Part shown: positions 18,366 through 27,611 of the stretch, piece by piece
Layout of the letters: each line of letters begins with the position of its first letter
Numbering within the stretch: the first letter of the stretch is position 1
Source of the DNA: an uncultured Elusimicrobiales bacterium
GTDB taxonomy: Bacteria; Elusimicrobiota; Elusimicrobia; Elusimicrobiales; Elusimicrobiaceae
Assembly: GCA_944327085.1 (NCBI GenBank)
Contig: CALVGG010000001.1
Span: 62,001 to 126,000 of the forward strand
Length of the DNA: 64,000 nt
Direction: 5' to 3'
The notes under the pieces: generated by a model
Told to the model about the DNA's origin: nothing
Databases searched by the model: none
The model's input: only the letters and a program-made list of their open reading frames with translations
Made by a program: the position numbers and the translations under genes

Positions 18366-20516
18366 TTAGTTAATTTTTCCTACCAAGTCTAACGTTATGT
18401 TATTTAAAGCACCTATCAATTTGTTTTTGGCAACGTCTACCTGAAACAAATACACCACCGGCTCCAGCCGGGTTTTGCTTACCCGATATTTTACAATATA
18501 TACATTGTTATGCAACGGCGTGGCGGACCACACCGCATTATATCCCTGAGCCAGTTTGCTTTTATAAATCCTATCAAAATAATCGGCTATTTTTCCATTG
18601 GCGTTAGGCAGTTCATAATTTTTTACTATCTGCAAAGCTTGGTCCTGCGGGGCCAGTTCGGGCGCTTTGGGGGCCGCCGGTACGGATAACACTTCCTGCG
18701 CGGAAGGCACATCCACCGCTACATCCGGCACCAGTTCTTCCACGGCGGCCTTCTCCGTTACCACGGACGGGGCCGGCTCCTGCGGTTTAGCAGAAGCTGC
18801 CGGCTGCTGCCCAAACAACCACAACAGCCCAAGCAAAGCCAAAATAATAATTAAAAACCCGAGGGCCCACATTATTTTTTTAGAAAGCGGAGAGCGGTTT
18901 TTTTCTTCCTTAATTTTTTCATCTAAAAATTTGTCTATTTCTGCCGTCTTTTTTAATGTGGGCTTTACCCGGTTTACGCGTGCTTCCACCACCGGGGAGA
19001 CCTCTTTTATGGGTTCTTTTATTTCCGGCGTTTCGGGCACGTCCACCGCGCCCTGCAAAATTTCCTTTACAGGGTCTTCCTGCTTGGGGGCGGCCGTTTG
19101 CGCAGCAGGCGCAGCTTGCACAGGCTGGGCAGATACCTTAGACTGCGCAACACCCGCCGTTTCCTTTTGGGCGGAGGCAGGCGCTTGTTCCTGGGGGGCG
19201 GCCGCCTGAACAGGGGTGGACGCAACGGACGGAGCTTGCGGTTCCTTATCGGCAGCAGTACCTTCTGGCATTGGGGCCGGCACAACGGGCTCAACCGGCG
19301 GCTGCACAGGCGTTTGTTCCCCGTTTAATACGGGCAAAGCGGCAGCGGCTTCCTGCCGGGCGGGTTTTTCCGGTGCCTGTGCCGGCAAGGGCTGCGGCTC
19401 TTCCTTTGGCATTTGCGCTACAGTTTGTTGGGCCGCAGGCAATGGCGCCGGGGCCGGTGTTTCTTCGGGCAAATGGGCTTCTTCTTTGGGGGCAGGTTGC
19501 TTTTGCGCCTGTGGGGCGGGAGCGGGTTGCGCCTCAGGTAAATCCGGTTGGGATTCTTGCACCACAGCGGATTCCTCTTTTACCGGGGAAAGCGGCACCG
19601 CATCAACCGGTTTTTGTGTGTTAGCCGCAGGCAAGGAGGAGGCTTTTTCCTTCAAAACGGTCTCCTCGGGTTCCGGGGCAGAGAGCGGGATAGACTGCGG
19701 CTCCTGAGCAATATGGGCAGCAGGCTTCTGCTCCTCTTGTGCGGGAACAGATTGGGCTTGCGTTTCCTGCGGCGCGGCAACAGGCTGCGGGGCTTGCGGT
19801 GCAAGCGCGTCAGCTTGTACCTGCGGGGTTTCTTCCTGCTTTTTGCGAATACGATACTTGGGGTGGAAAGGCTCTTCTTGCTGTTTGCCGGCCAGCACCA
19901 CAGGGGCACTGTCCGCCGGCTCCAAACCGGCCAAGTCGTCTTCTATAGAAGATTGTTTGTCTTCCAAATCTTCTTTAGCGGTAAATGCGTCAAAAGGGTC
20001 TTCTTCCAAAACGGAGCTTTCCCCCTCGCTGTGCGGGGGCTGGGTTTGCGCAAACTGGGTTTTTAATGCGCGCGCCAGGTTCATGTCGGAATTTTCATTC
20101 GGGTCCGGTATGCCTAAAATATTGCCCAGGTCTTCGCCTTTGATATTGTTAAAGTAGTCTTCGATCGGGCCGGGTTTGGCAGGGGCATGCGCCGGGAAAT
20201 GCAAATTTTCGGCCGGTTCCGGTGCGGCGTCTTTCTCCGGCGAAATGATGGGAGATTTTTCTTCCAGCAGGGTGTTTAATTCTTCGTCAAAAACGTCTTT
20301 TTTGTCTGCGTCGCTCACCACGGGGGCGGCAAACTCGGCAACGGGTTCATCAAAATGGAAATCCTCGTAAGCAGTGGCTTCCTTCCAAGCGGAGGAATCT
20401 TCCCCCTGCTCTTCCGGGCAGACCAAACTGTGCGGGCCGAACCCTTCCCGCCCCATTAATTCCCGGGGCGGGAAAGGTCCTACCACGTCACCATTTTCAA
20501 AAACCCAATATTTCAT
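18366..20516 (-). CDS. Large membrane protein with N-terminal GYF-like domain and Pro/Ala/Gln/Glu-rich disordered region
   Basis: 716 residues. The N-terminus KYWVFENGDVVGPFPPRELM resembles the GYF_2 (DUF4339) fold, a small peptide-binding domain. Residues about 100-520 are low-complexity Pro/Ala/Gln/Glu-rich sequence, likely disordered. A single membrane helix (IMWALGFLIIILALLGLLWLFG) lies near 550-575. A short Pro/Ala linker then leads to a compact C-terminal domain (about 630-716) presumably in the periplasm. This puts the GYF-like domain in the cytoplasm next to PilT. A role in pilus control is inference from the shared operon. Not recognised as a named family. Confidence 0.65.
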   Translation of the reverse strand: MKYWVFENGDVVGPFPPRELMGREGFGPHSLVCPEEQGEDSSAWKEATAYEDFHFDEPVAEFAAPVVSDADKKDVFDEELNTLLEEKSPIISPEKDAAPEPAENLHFPAHAPAKPGPIEDYFNNIKGEDLGNILGIPDPNENSDMNLARALKTQFAQTQPPHSEGESSVLEEDPFDAFTAKEDLEDKQSSIEDDLAGLEPADSAPVVLAGKQQEEPFHPKYRIRKKQEETPQVQADALAPQAPQPVAAPQETQAQSVPAQEEQKPAAHIAQEPQSIPLSAPEPEETVLKEKASSLPAANTQKPVDAVPLSPVKEESAVVQESQPDLPEAQPAPAPQAQKQPAPKEEAHLPEETPAPAPLPAAQQTVAQMPKEEPQPLPAQAPEKPARQEAAAALPVLNGEQTPVQPPVEPVVPAPMPEGTAADKEPQAPSVASTPVQAAAPQEQAPASAQKETAGVAQSKVSAQPVQAAPAAQTAAPKQEDPVKEILQGAVDVPETPEIKEPIKEVSPVVEARVNRVKPTLKKTAEIDKFLDEKIKEEKNRSPLSKKIMWALGFLIIILALLGLLWLFGQQPAASAKPQEPAPSVVTEKAAVEELVPDVAVDVPSAQEVLSVPAAPKAPELAPQDQALQIVKNYELPNANGKIADYFDRIYKSKLAQGYNAVWSATPLHNNVYIVKYRVSKTRLEPVVYLFQVDVAKNKLIGALNNITLDLVGKIN

Positions 20517-20545
20517 TCAGTTCCTTCCGGGCTCGCCCGGACAAA

Positions 20546-22009
20546 CTATTTGCACAAAGCCAAAGCGGCTTTTAAACGCGCCACCACGGTATCTTTGCCC
20601 ATGTATTCCAACATTTTAAACAAAGTGGGCCCGTGGGTGCGGCCGGAAACAGCCACGCGAACCGGGTGGAAAATTTGCCCGGCTTTCATGCCGTTTTCCT
20701 TAGCGTAGGAACGGGCGGCCGTTTCCAAATTGGCTTCGGTGAATTCGGCCAAATCCCCATATACTTTTGCCATACCTTCCAGCACGCTTTTGGCTTCCGG
20801 CTTGGCAAATACTCTTTCTAAGGCTTCCGCTTCAAATTTAGGTTCTTCAAAGAAGAAACGGATCAGATCCGGTATTTCGGTTAATAATTTATATTTTTCC
20901 TGTTCCAGGCCGATAATGCCTTCCAGGCGGGCGCGGTCCACCTTGGACACGTCAATCCCCGCCGCCGTAATAAACGGCAAGGCCAAATCCGTCAAGCGCG
21001 AAAGCGACGTATGGCGTATATATTCCCCGTTCATCCAGTTCAGTTTTTCCGGGTCCATTACGGCCGGGCTGGGCTGGCAGCCGGAGATGTCAAATTTTTC
21101 TTCCAACTCGCCGGGGGCAAAAAGCTGTTGGGAATCCGGGGTGGACCAGCCAAGCAGCGCCAAATAGTTCTTTAACGCTTCGGGCAGGTAACCCATTTTT
21201 TGGAATTCCACCACGTTCGTGGCGCCGTGGCGTTTGGAAAGTTTTTTCCCGTCCGGCCCGTGAATCATAGAGAGGTGCGCAAAAATAGGTTCCTTCCAAC
21301 CCAGGGCACGGTAAATTTGAATTTGCGCCGGGGTGTTGGAAATGTGGTCATCGCCGCGGATGACGTGCGTCATGCGCATTAAGTGGTCGTCCACCACTAC
21401 GGCAAAATTATAGGTGGGGTAACCGCTGGTTTTTTGGATAACCAAGTCATACAAATCTTTGCTGGCAAATTTTACGTGGCCGCGGATCATATCGTCCCAC
21501 TCCACATCGCCTTCCTGCGGCATGCGGAAGCGAATGACGTATTTGCGGCCCTGGGCTTCCAGTTCCGCCTGCTGCTGGGGGGTTAAATTGCGGCACTTGC
21601 CGCTGTATTTGGGCGGGCGGTGCTCCGCCAGGCATTTTTGGCGGTTGGCTTCCAGTTCTTCTTCCGTGCAGTAGCATTTATAGGCTTTGCCTTCGGCTAA
21701 AAGCTGGTCAATATATTTTTTATAAATGCCCATATCGGCACGCTGGGCTTGGTAGTAAGGTGCATCCGGCCCTTTGGAAGTGCCGTCCGGCATGGGGCCT
21801 TCGTCCCAGTTTAACTGCATCCACTGCATACCTTCAAAAATAGCGTCAGTAGAGGCCTGGGTGGAGCGTTCCTCGTCCGTATCCTCTATGCGTAATAAAA
21901 ATGTGCCTTTGTTCTTTTTGGCGAAAAGGTAGTTAAAAAGCGCTGTACGAACCCCGCCAATGTGTAAAAACCCGGTTGGGGACGGGGCAAATCTCACTCT
22001 TACGGTCAT
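20546..22009 (-). CDS. gltX: Glutamyl-tRNA synthetase
   Basis: Class Ib synthetase. 487 residues from the ATG at 22009, preceded by AGAGGA; a start 12 codons earlier lacks a ribosome site. It begins VRVRFAPSPTGFLHIGGVR with the HIGH-type HIGG, has a Cys/Tyr/Cys pattern near residue 110 (KCYCTEEELEANRQKC), and the KMSKS-type KLSKRHG near 245. The helical anticodon domain is complete. Whether it is discriminating (Glu only) or also charges tRNA-Gln cannot be read here. Confidence 0.95.
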   Translation of the reverse strand: MTVRVRFAPSPTGFLHIGGVRTALFNYLFAKKNKGTFLLRIEDTDEERSTQASTDAIFEGMQWMQLNWDEGPMPDGTSKGPDAPYYQAQRADMGIYKKYIDQLLAEGKAYKCYCTEEELEANRQKCLAEHRPPKYSGKCRNLTPQQQAELEAQGRKYVIRFRMPQEGDVEWDDMIRGHVKFASKDLYDLVIQKTSGYPTYNFAVVVDDHLMRMTHVIRGDDHISNTPAQIQIYRALGWKEPIFAHLSMIHGPDGKKLSKRHGATNVVEFQKMGYLPEALKNYLALLGWSTPDSQQLFAPGELEEKFDISGCQPSPAVMDPEKLNWMNGEYIRHTSLSRLTDLALPFITAAGIDVSKVDRARLEGIIGLEQEKYKLLTEIPDLIRFFFEEPKFEAEALERVFAKPEAKSVLEGMAKVYGDLAEFTEANLETAARSYAKENGMKAGQIFHPVRVAVSGRTHGPTLFKMLEYMGKDTVVARLKAALALCK

Positions 22010-22061
22010 AAGTCCTCTTTCTGTAAAGTAAAACTGCAAATACAAATATATTATACTTATT

Positions 22062-22127
22062 ATGGAAAATTTTTTAAAATATAAATAAGTCCCGCGCGTG
22101 GGCTCGTCCCTGGGCGCGGGGTTTTTA
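22062..22127 (+). promoter_or_regulatory. Promoter-proximal hairpin with T-tract (possible attenuator) before the metallophosphoesterase gene
   Basis: An AT-rich -10-like region (TAAAAT) is followed within about 15 bases by a 7-bp CCCGCGC / GCGCGGG stem (22091-22097 with 22114-22120) and a G-T5 run. Only 20 bases further on the gene at 22147 starts. No upstream plus-strand gene needs this terminator. Confidence 0.5.
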
Positions 22128-22146
22128 TGAACTGGAGTAAAACAAT

Positions 22147-23220
22147 ATGTTTTTTTGGATTATGACCGTAGGCCTTTTTTTTATGCAGTTTGTTACCGGA
22201 ACCTGGCTGCATGTGGCGTTTCCTTCTATTTCTTTTAAATGGGCTGCATTAATTATTCCTTTTATCTTATCCGTAGCGGTGCGTTTTGGCATGGAATATA
22301 CCCGCACCCATTACGGGGCGTGGGAAAGTGTTTTATATTATGTATCCAACGCGTGGGTAGGTTTGGCGTTTATTCTGTTTTGCATTAGTTTGCTGTGTGC
22401 GGTGCTGCAGTTAATACTACTTTTATGCCGGGTAAACATCATCCGCTTTTTGGGGCCGGCCAGCGTGGGGTTAATGGTTATTTTTTGTGCATTGGCGGTT
22501 TGGAACGGACTAAAAACCCCTGCCGTAAAATACGTGGACGTACATGTAGACGGCGCCCCCACTTTAAAAGCGGCCGTACTGTCTGACAGCCACCTGGGCA
22601 TGGGCGTAAGCCTAAAACGTTTTGAGCGCGCCTTAAATATTTTACAGCAGGAAAAGCCGGACTTGCTTTTGGTATTGGGAGACGTTTTTGAATACGGCCC
22701 CAATCAAGACAAATACGCCCAGGCCTTAGCCCGTTTTGAAGCCCCCATGGGCAAATACGGCGTGCTGGGCAACCACGAATATTACACCGGGTATGAAAAT
22801 TCCCTGCGTTTTTACCGCCAAAGCGGCATTACCTTATTACAAAACGAAACCGCCCGCCCGGCCAAAAACTTAACCATCGCCGGCGTGAAGGACGTGCGCA
22901 CCGCCCGCGTAAAAGCGCAGGAGGTGGAGCGCCTGCTGGCGGATATCCCTTCCACAGATGCTATATTTTATTTAAGCCACCAGCCCCTTTTGGTACAAAC
23001 AGCCGAAGACGCTGGCGTGGGCCTTATGCTAAGCGGGCACACGCACAACGGGCAGATATTTCCGTTTAATTTCTTGGTAAAATGGCAGTATCCCTATGTG
23101 TATGGGCTGTACCCTGTAGGGCATATGAATTTATATGTAACTTCCGGCTGGTTTTACTGGGGGATGCCGCTTAGGTTATTTGCCCCGGCGGAAATGGCCG
23201 TTATTCGGGTGAATGCATGA
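22147..23220 (+). CDS. Membrane-anchored metallophosphoesterase (YaeI/YkuE-like)
   Basis: 357 residues. About four hydrophobic segments cover residues 1-125, followed by a calcineurin-like phosphoesterase domain. The metal-binding motifs are D147-S-H149, GD(V) near 178, GN209-H210-E, a SHQP His near 280, and G-H298-T-H300. Relatives such as B. subtilis YkuE and E. coli YaeI/LpxH-like proteins act on phospholipids or lipid A intermediates; the substrate here is unknown. A GGAGT site lies 8 bases before the ATG. Its stop overlaps the next gene (ATGA), so it is translationally coupled to the NagZ-like hydrolase. Confidence 0.85.
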   Translation: MFFWIMTVGLFFMQFVTGTWLHVAFPSISFKWAALIIPFILSVAVRFGMEYTRTHYGAWESVLYYVSNAWVGLAFILFCISLLCAVLQLILLLCRVNIIRFLGPASVGLMVIFCALAVWNGLKTPAVKYVDVHVDGAPTLKAAVLSDSHLGMGVSLKRFERALNILQQEKPDLLLVLGDVFEYGPNQDKYAQALARFEAPMGKYGVLGNHEYYTGYENSLRFYRQSGITLLQNETARPAKNLTIAGVKDVRTARVKAQEVERLLADIPSTDAIFYLSHQPLLVQTAEDAGVGLMLSGHTHNGQIFPFNFLVKWQYPYVYGLYPVGHMNLYVTSGWFYWGMPLRLFAPAEMAVIRVNA

Positions 23221-24857
23221 AAAAATGGTTTTGGATGGCGCTTATTTTACTCCCGCTTACATTAAACGCCCAGGTAAAGTTTGAAGATTTAAGCTTTGAC
23301 GAAAAACTGGGGCAAACACTGGTAGTGTTTGTGGATGTGGACAGCGCCGAACAAAACCGCAAAGCCATTGAAGAAGGCAAAATAGGCGGGGTGCTTATTC
23401 AATGGGGCAATTATTCCCTGCCCAAAACCAAAGAATTGGTTGCCAAGCTGCAATCCTGGGCGGCCAAAAGCCCGCACAAAATACCGCTTTTGATTTCCAT
23501 TGACTATGAAGGCGGCACCGTATACACCCCCATTACCCTGGGGTTTGAATACCTGCCAACCAATATGATGTTTTCCGCCACGCAGGACGAGGAAGCCGCC
23601 GCCACCGTGGCCTATTTGGCCGGGCTGGAACTGCGCCGCGCGGGCGTGCATATTAATTTTTCCCCCGTGCTGGACGTAAACAGCAACCCGCATAACCCCA
23701 TTATTGGGGTACGGTCCTTCGGGTCGGACCCGGCCAACGTAACCAAAATGGGGCTGGCCCTGATGAACGGGTTTAAAGCGGCGGGCGTAGTAAGCGTGGT
23801 GAAACATTTCCCGGGGCACGGCAACACGACGGAAGACTCCCACTACAAAGTGCCGGTGGTGCATGACTCGCTGGATACATTGGAAAAAGTACACCTGGCC
23901 CCCTTTGCCCAAGCCATTAAACACCAGGTTCCAGGCGTGATGACGGGGCATATTATGTACCCTGCGTTGGATATCAATAATATTTCCACTTTTTCGCGCC
24001 CTATCCTGCACGATTTACTGCGCGAAAAAATGGGCTTTAACGGCTTTGTGGTAACAGACAGCCTGGATATGAAAAGCACCACCTTCTTTTGCAAAATACC
24101 GGATTGCGCCGTCAAATCCTTAGACGCCGGGGCCGACATGCTGCTTTTGGGGCGTTACATTAAAATAAACACGGTATTTAACCGCATGAAAGAACAGCTT
24201 GCCGCCCGCAAAGACAATGCCCGCCTGGAAGAAGCCGCCAAACGTATTTTTGACCTTAAAAAAGAGCTTGGCCTTTTGGACGGCCCCCTGCCTGTGCCCA
24301 CGCCAACGGATAAGGCTTACCGCGCCGCCCTGCAGGACGTGAGCGACAAAGCCGTTACCCTGGCGCGCAACCGCCGCAATTTACTTCCCTTTACGCCGGC
24401 CCGTGCAGACGGCAAAAAGCCCACCGTTTGTGCCGTGTTTTTTGCCCCCTCCCGCTTTGCGGACCAACTGCCTGACTTTAGCCAGCCCTTTCTGGAAAGC
24501 GGCTGGGACGTGCGCACCTATAACGCCGCCCTTACTCCCCGCGCCAAAGACAGCCGCCGCGCAGCCCAATGCGCCCAAGGGGCAGACCTGCTGGTAGTTA
24601 CCAGCCTGCAATGGGCAGACAAAACAAACATCAACCAAAAAAACGCCATTAACGGTTTAATTAAAGAAAACCCCAACACCGTTTTCATTTCCACCATGAG
24701 CCCGTACGACATTCCCAAATACCCGGAGGCAGACACCGTACTGGCCACCTACGGCTTAAGCCGCTATGCATTAAAAAGCGCAGCCAAAATTATCTTGGGT
24801 AAAATACAGCCCCACGGCATACTGCCCGTGGAGCTGGAAGAAAAGGACATTCAATAA
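23217..24857 (+). CDS. nagZ: Secreted glycoside hydrolase family 3, NagZ-like beta-N-acetylhexosaminidase
   Basis: 546 residues with a signal peptide (MALILLPLTLNAQ). The GH3 N-terminal TIM barrel contains K196-H-F-P-G-H-G followed by NTTEDSH, the NagZ signature in which the Asp-Ser-His loop supplies the acid/base His. VVTDSLDMKS contains the nucleophile Asp. A second alpha/beta domain fills the C-terminal third, as in the secreted two-domain NagZ of B. subtilis rather than the short cytoplasmic E. coli enzyme. Probable role: removal of GlcNAc from muropeptides in the periplasm. Coupled to the upstream metallophosphoesterase. Confidence 0.85.
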   Translation: MKKWFWMALILLPLTLNAQVKFEDLSFDEKLGQTLVVFVDVDSAEQNRKAIEEGKIGGVLIQWGNYSLPKTKELVAKLQSWAAKSPHKIPLLISIDYEGGTVYTPITLGFEYLPTNMMFSATQDEEAAATVAYLAGLELRRAGVHINFSPVLDVNSNPHNPIIGVRSFGSDPANVTKMGLALMNGFKAAGVVSVVKHFPGHGNTTEDSHYKVPVVHDSLDTLEKVHLAPFAQAIKHQVPGVMTGHIMYPALDINNISTFSRPILHDLLREKMGFNGFVVTDSLDMKSTTFFCKIPDCAVKSLDAGADMLLLGRYIKINTVFNRMKEQLAARKDNARLEEAAKRIFDLKKELGLLDGPLPVPTPTDKAYRAALQDVSDKAVTLARNRRNLLPFTPARADGKKPTVCAVFFAPSRFADQLPDFSQPFLESGWDVRTYNAALTPRAKDSRRAAQCAQGADLLVVTSLQWADKTNINQKNAINGLIKENPNTVFISTMSPYDIPKYPEADTVLATYGLSRYALKSAAKIILGKIQPHGILPVELEEKDIQ

Positions 24858-24863
24858 AAATAA

Positions 24864-25538
24864 TTATTGTGCGGCGTCTTTGCCGGCAGCGCGGCGGGCT
24901 TTGCGGCGTTCGTTAAAAAACTCAAACACGGCCGGCAAGCAGGAAAGAATAATAATAGCCACAATTACATAATGGAAATGGTTTTGCACTACCGGCAAAT
25001 CCGCAAAGAAATATCCGCCCATCGTAAACAACAACACCCACAAGGCGGCCCCCACCAGGTTATAAGAAGCAAAATGGAAGTAAGTCATCTTGCCAATGCC
25101 CGCCACAAACGGCGCAAACGTGCGTATAACCGGTATAAAGCGGGCTAAAATAATGGTTTTCCCGCCGTATTTTTCATAAAAGGCGTGGGCTTTGTTCAGG
25201 TGGTCTTTGTTTAAAAATATACTGTCTTTACGGGTAAACACCTTGGGGCCGAACCACTTGCCAATTTCATAATTGCAAAAATCCCCCAATACGGCAGCGA
25301 CAAATAAAACGGGTATCAATATCCACAAATCTATCGGGCTGCCCGCCGTGGCGGCCAGAGCCCCGCACGCAAATAACAGGGAGTCCCCCGGCAAAAAAGG
25401 CGTAACCACCAGGCCCGTTTCGCAAAATACCACCACAAAAAGCACCACATAAAGCCACGGGCCCATCATACCGGCCCAGGCGTTCAGGTGCGCATCTAAA
25501 TGCAAAAAAATATCTACTATTTGTGCTAATAATTCCAT
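24864..25538 (-). CDS. DedA family membrane protein
   Basis: 224 residues and about five hydrophobic segments. Family hallmarks are VVTPFLPGDSLLFACGALA, the GDFCNYEIGKWFG region, and ARFIPVIRTFAPFVAG with the conserved Arg residues. DedA proteins act in undecaprenyl phosphate or phospholipid recycling and membrane homeostasis (family knowledge). The gene converges on the NagZ-like gene with a 6-base gap. The promoter is an extended -10 exactly 6 bases upstream of the ATG, with no ribosome site. Confidence 0.9.
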   Translation of the reverse strand: MELLAQIVDIFLHLDAHLNAWAGMMGPWLYVVLFVVVFCETGLVVTPFLPGDSLLFACGALAATAGSPIDLWILIPVLFVAAVLGDFCNYEIGKWFGPKVFTRKDSIFLNKDHLNKAHAFYEKYGGKTIILARFIPVIRTFAPFVAGIGKMTYFHFASYNLVGAALWVLLFTMGGYFFADLPVVQNHFHYVIVAIIILSCLPAVFEFFNERRKARRAAGKDAAQ

Positions 25539-25553
25539 ATTTATATTTTACCA
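25539..25553 (-). promoter_or_regulatory. Extended -10 promoter of dedA-like gene, predicted leaderless
   Basis: On the minus strand TG-G-TAAAAT (hexamer 25550-25545) is followed by 6 bases and the ATG at 25538. Confidence 0.55.
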
Positions 25554-25583
25554 AAACCGGGCTGGCGCTGCGGTTTTCCCATA

Positions 25584-25616
25584 AAAAAGCCGCACTGCTT
25601 AACAGTGCGGCTTTTT
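25584..25616 (-). terminator. Terminator of the MFS transporter gene
   Basis: A perfect 14-bp stem (AAAAAGCCGCACTG and its complement) with a 5-base loop. It lies just past the stop at 25629 on the minus strand. Confidence 0.85.
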
Positions 25617-25628
25617 AAAACATTTGGT

Positions 25629-26948
25629 TTAGTTGGCTTGCGGTTCGTGTTTATATTTAAACACAATGGCAAACAAAACCATTACCACCAACGCAAATCC
25701 GGAGAAAATGAACCAGGAATGGCTCCACCCCTGCACAATGGTTTGGGACAAATCCACCGGGTAAGTTTGCCCCGCGGGCAGCATGCCGTGCACGGCCGTA
25801 TAGGCATTGATGTGCACATTGACCAATTTATTAATAACCCACTGCGCACCCAAAGTACCAATCATGGCGCCAAAGCCGTTGGTCATCAGCATAAACACGC
25901 CCTGCGCGCTGGAGCGGATGGACGGATCGGTTTCTTTATCCACAAACAAGGAGCCGGACACGTTAAAGAAATCAAACGCCACCCCGTATACAATCATGGA
26001 GATAATCAACATGGTTATCCCCACGCCGGTGGCCGGGTTGCCAATGCCAAACAAGCCAAAGCGCAAAACCCACGCCCCCATGCTAATAAGCATTACGCGT
26101 TTAATGCCAAAATGCTTTAAGGCAAAGGGAATCAGCAAAATACACAAGGTTTCCGACAGTTGGGAAAGCGAAATTAAGGCGTTAGCGTTATTAGCCCCCC
26201 AAGAGCCCGTAAACCCGGCCAAAGAGTTAAAACCGTTAATAAACGGGTTGGCATAAGCGTTGGTAATTTGTAAAGACATACCTAACAGCATGGAGAAAAT
26301 AAAGAAAATAGCCATCTTTTTTTCTTTAAACAAAGCAAACGCTTTTAAGCCTAAAGCCTCGGCCAGGGATTTGGCTTTTTCTTTGCAAACGGGGCAGGCG
26401 GGCAGGGTAAGCGCATAAACGGCCAAAATAATCCCTAACGCGGCGGAAAAATACCACTGCATATAATTATTTTGAAAGCCGGTAAAGTTGGAGGTTAACA
26501 TCGCACAAATAAAACCCACCGTACCAAATACGCGAATGGGCGGGAAAGCCGATACCGTATCCAACCCGGCCTGGCGCAAAGCGGTATAAGCCACAGAATT
26601 GGAAAGTGCCAGCGTGGGCATATAAAACGCAACGCTAAGCGTATATAAGGTATATACCGGGGCAAAATGCACCTGCGGCAAAGACCCCATATACCCGGCC
26701 GCGGCCAAAAACACGGCCGCCAAAAAATGGCACAGGCTAAGCAATTTTTGGGCCGGGATCCATCTGTCCGCCACAATGCCTATTACGGCCGGCATAAACA
26801 GAGAAACAAAGCCCTGCGTGGCGAAAAACAAACCAATATTTTCCGCCAGACCCACATTGGCCAAAAAGGCACCCATGGAAGTCAAATAAGCCCCCCACAC
26901 TGCATATTGGAGGAAGTTCATCACGGTAAGACGGGTTTTAATGTACAT
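25629..26948 (-). CDS. MFS transporter, nucleoside:H+ symporter (NupG/XapB-like)
   Basis: 439 residues with about twelve membrane helices. The start chosen is MYIKTRLTVMNFLQYAVWGAY at 26948. The frame stays open for 49 codons upstream, but those residues are Arg/Cys-rich and unlike a transporter N-terminus. The MNFLQYAVWGAY...MGAFL opening and GIVADRWIPAQKLL after helix 2 fit the nucleoside:H+ symporter branch. It probably imports nucleosides, which fits a fermentative, host-associated life. It is divergent from yajQ across a 160-base AT-rich spacer. Confidence 0.8.
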   Translation of the reverse strand: MYIKTRLTVMNFLQYAVWGAYLTSMGAFLANVGLAENIGLFFATQGFVSLFMPAVIGIVADRWIPAQKLLSLCHFLAAVFLAAAGYMGSLPQVHFAPVYTLYTLSVAFYMPTLALSNSVAYTALRQAGLDTVSAFPPIRVFGTVGFICAMLTSNFTGFQNNYMQWYFSAALGIILAVYALTLPACPVCKEKAKSLAEALGLKAFALFKEKKMAIFFIFSMLLGMSLQITNAYANPFINGFNSLAGFTGSWGANNANALISLSQLSETLCILLIPFALKHFGIKRVMLISMGAWVLRFGLFGIGNPATGVGITMLIISMIVYGVAFDFFNVSGSLFVDKETDPSIRSSAQGVFMLMTNGFGAMIGTLGAQWVINKLVNVHINAYTAVHGMLPAGQTYPVDLSQTIVQGWSHSWFIFSGFALVVMVLFAIVFKYKHEPQAN

Positions 26949-27108
26949 AAGGATTTTCCCCCTGCCGGGCCAAACGCCTGCGCGGCAGCGGCGGATATAA
27001 CCTCCGGTAGAATAAGAACGGCTAATATGGCAATACTTCTTTTGTATTGTACAAAAAAATATATAATATATAAACTTAAAAAAGCTTTTACGCAAGGAGA
27101 CCGTTTTT

Positions 27109-27603
27109 ATGGCAGATTACAGCTTTGATATTGTGTCCAAAGTGGACCTGAACATTATTTCCGAAGCCGTCAGCGCGGCCAATAAAGAAATAACCAACCG
27201 TTATGATTTTAAAGGCACCAATTCCAACATTGAACTGAACCAAAAAGACAATGAACTGCGCCTCGCTTCCAGCGATGAATACAAAGTAAACACCTTGCGC
27301 GACATTATCTTTACCCGCATTGCCAAACGTGGCATACCCCTTAAAAATATGCAGCCCCAAAAAATAGAAGCCGCCCTGGGCGGCACCGCCAAACAGACGG
27401 TAAAAATACAGCAGGGCATACCGGCCGATAAAGCCAAAGAAATTTCCAAATCCATTAAAGAAGCCAAATTAAAGGTATCGGCTTCCATCCAGGGGGATCA
27501 GCTTCGTGTGTCCTCCAAATCCAAAGACGAACTGCAGGCCACCATGGCCCTTTTAAGAGGAAAAGATTTTGGCGTAGAACTGCAGTTTACCAACTACCGC
27601 TAG
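27109..27603 (+). CDS. yajQ: YajQ family nucleotide-binding protein
   Basis: 164 residues. The match spans the whole length to the YajQ/UPF0234 family: SFDIVSKVDLNIISEAVSAANKE, RYDFKGTNS, and the C-terminal LRVSSKSKDELQATMALLRGKDFGVELQFTNYR. Two RRM-like halves bind RNA or cyclic di-GMP in characterised members (family knowledge). An AAGGAG ribosome site and a TATAAT upstream are visible. The next gene begins 8 bases later. Confidence 0.93.
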   Translation: MADYSFDIVSKVDLNIISEAVSAANKEITNRYDFKGTNSNIELNQKDNELRLASSDEYKVNTLRDIIFTRIAKRGIPLKNMQPQKIEAALGGTAKQTVKIQQGIPADKAKEISKSIKEAKLKVSASIQGDQLRVSSKSKDELQATMALLRGKDFGVELQFTNYR

Positions 27604-27611
27604 GAGGCATT

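Noticed and set aside
18667-19707. Long plus-strand open frames over the 18366-20516 gene
   Set aside because: They mirror its Pro/Ala/Gln-rich repeats in the opposite strand, giving Gly/Ala/Cys-rich nonsense without domains or start signals.
26949-27095. N-terminal extension of the MFS transporter
   Set aside because: The 49 extra residues are Arg/Cys-rich, contain the divergent promoter region and do not resemble a transporter N-terminus.
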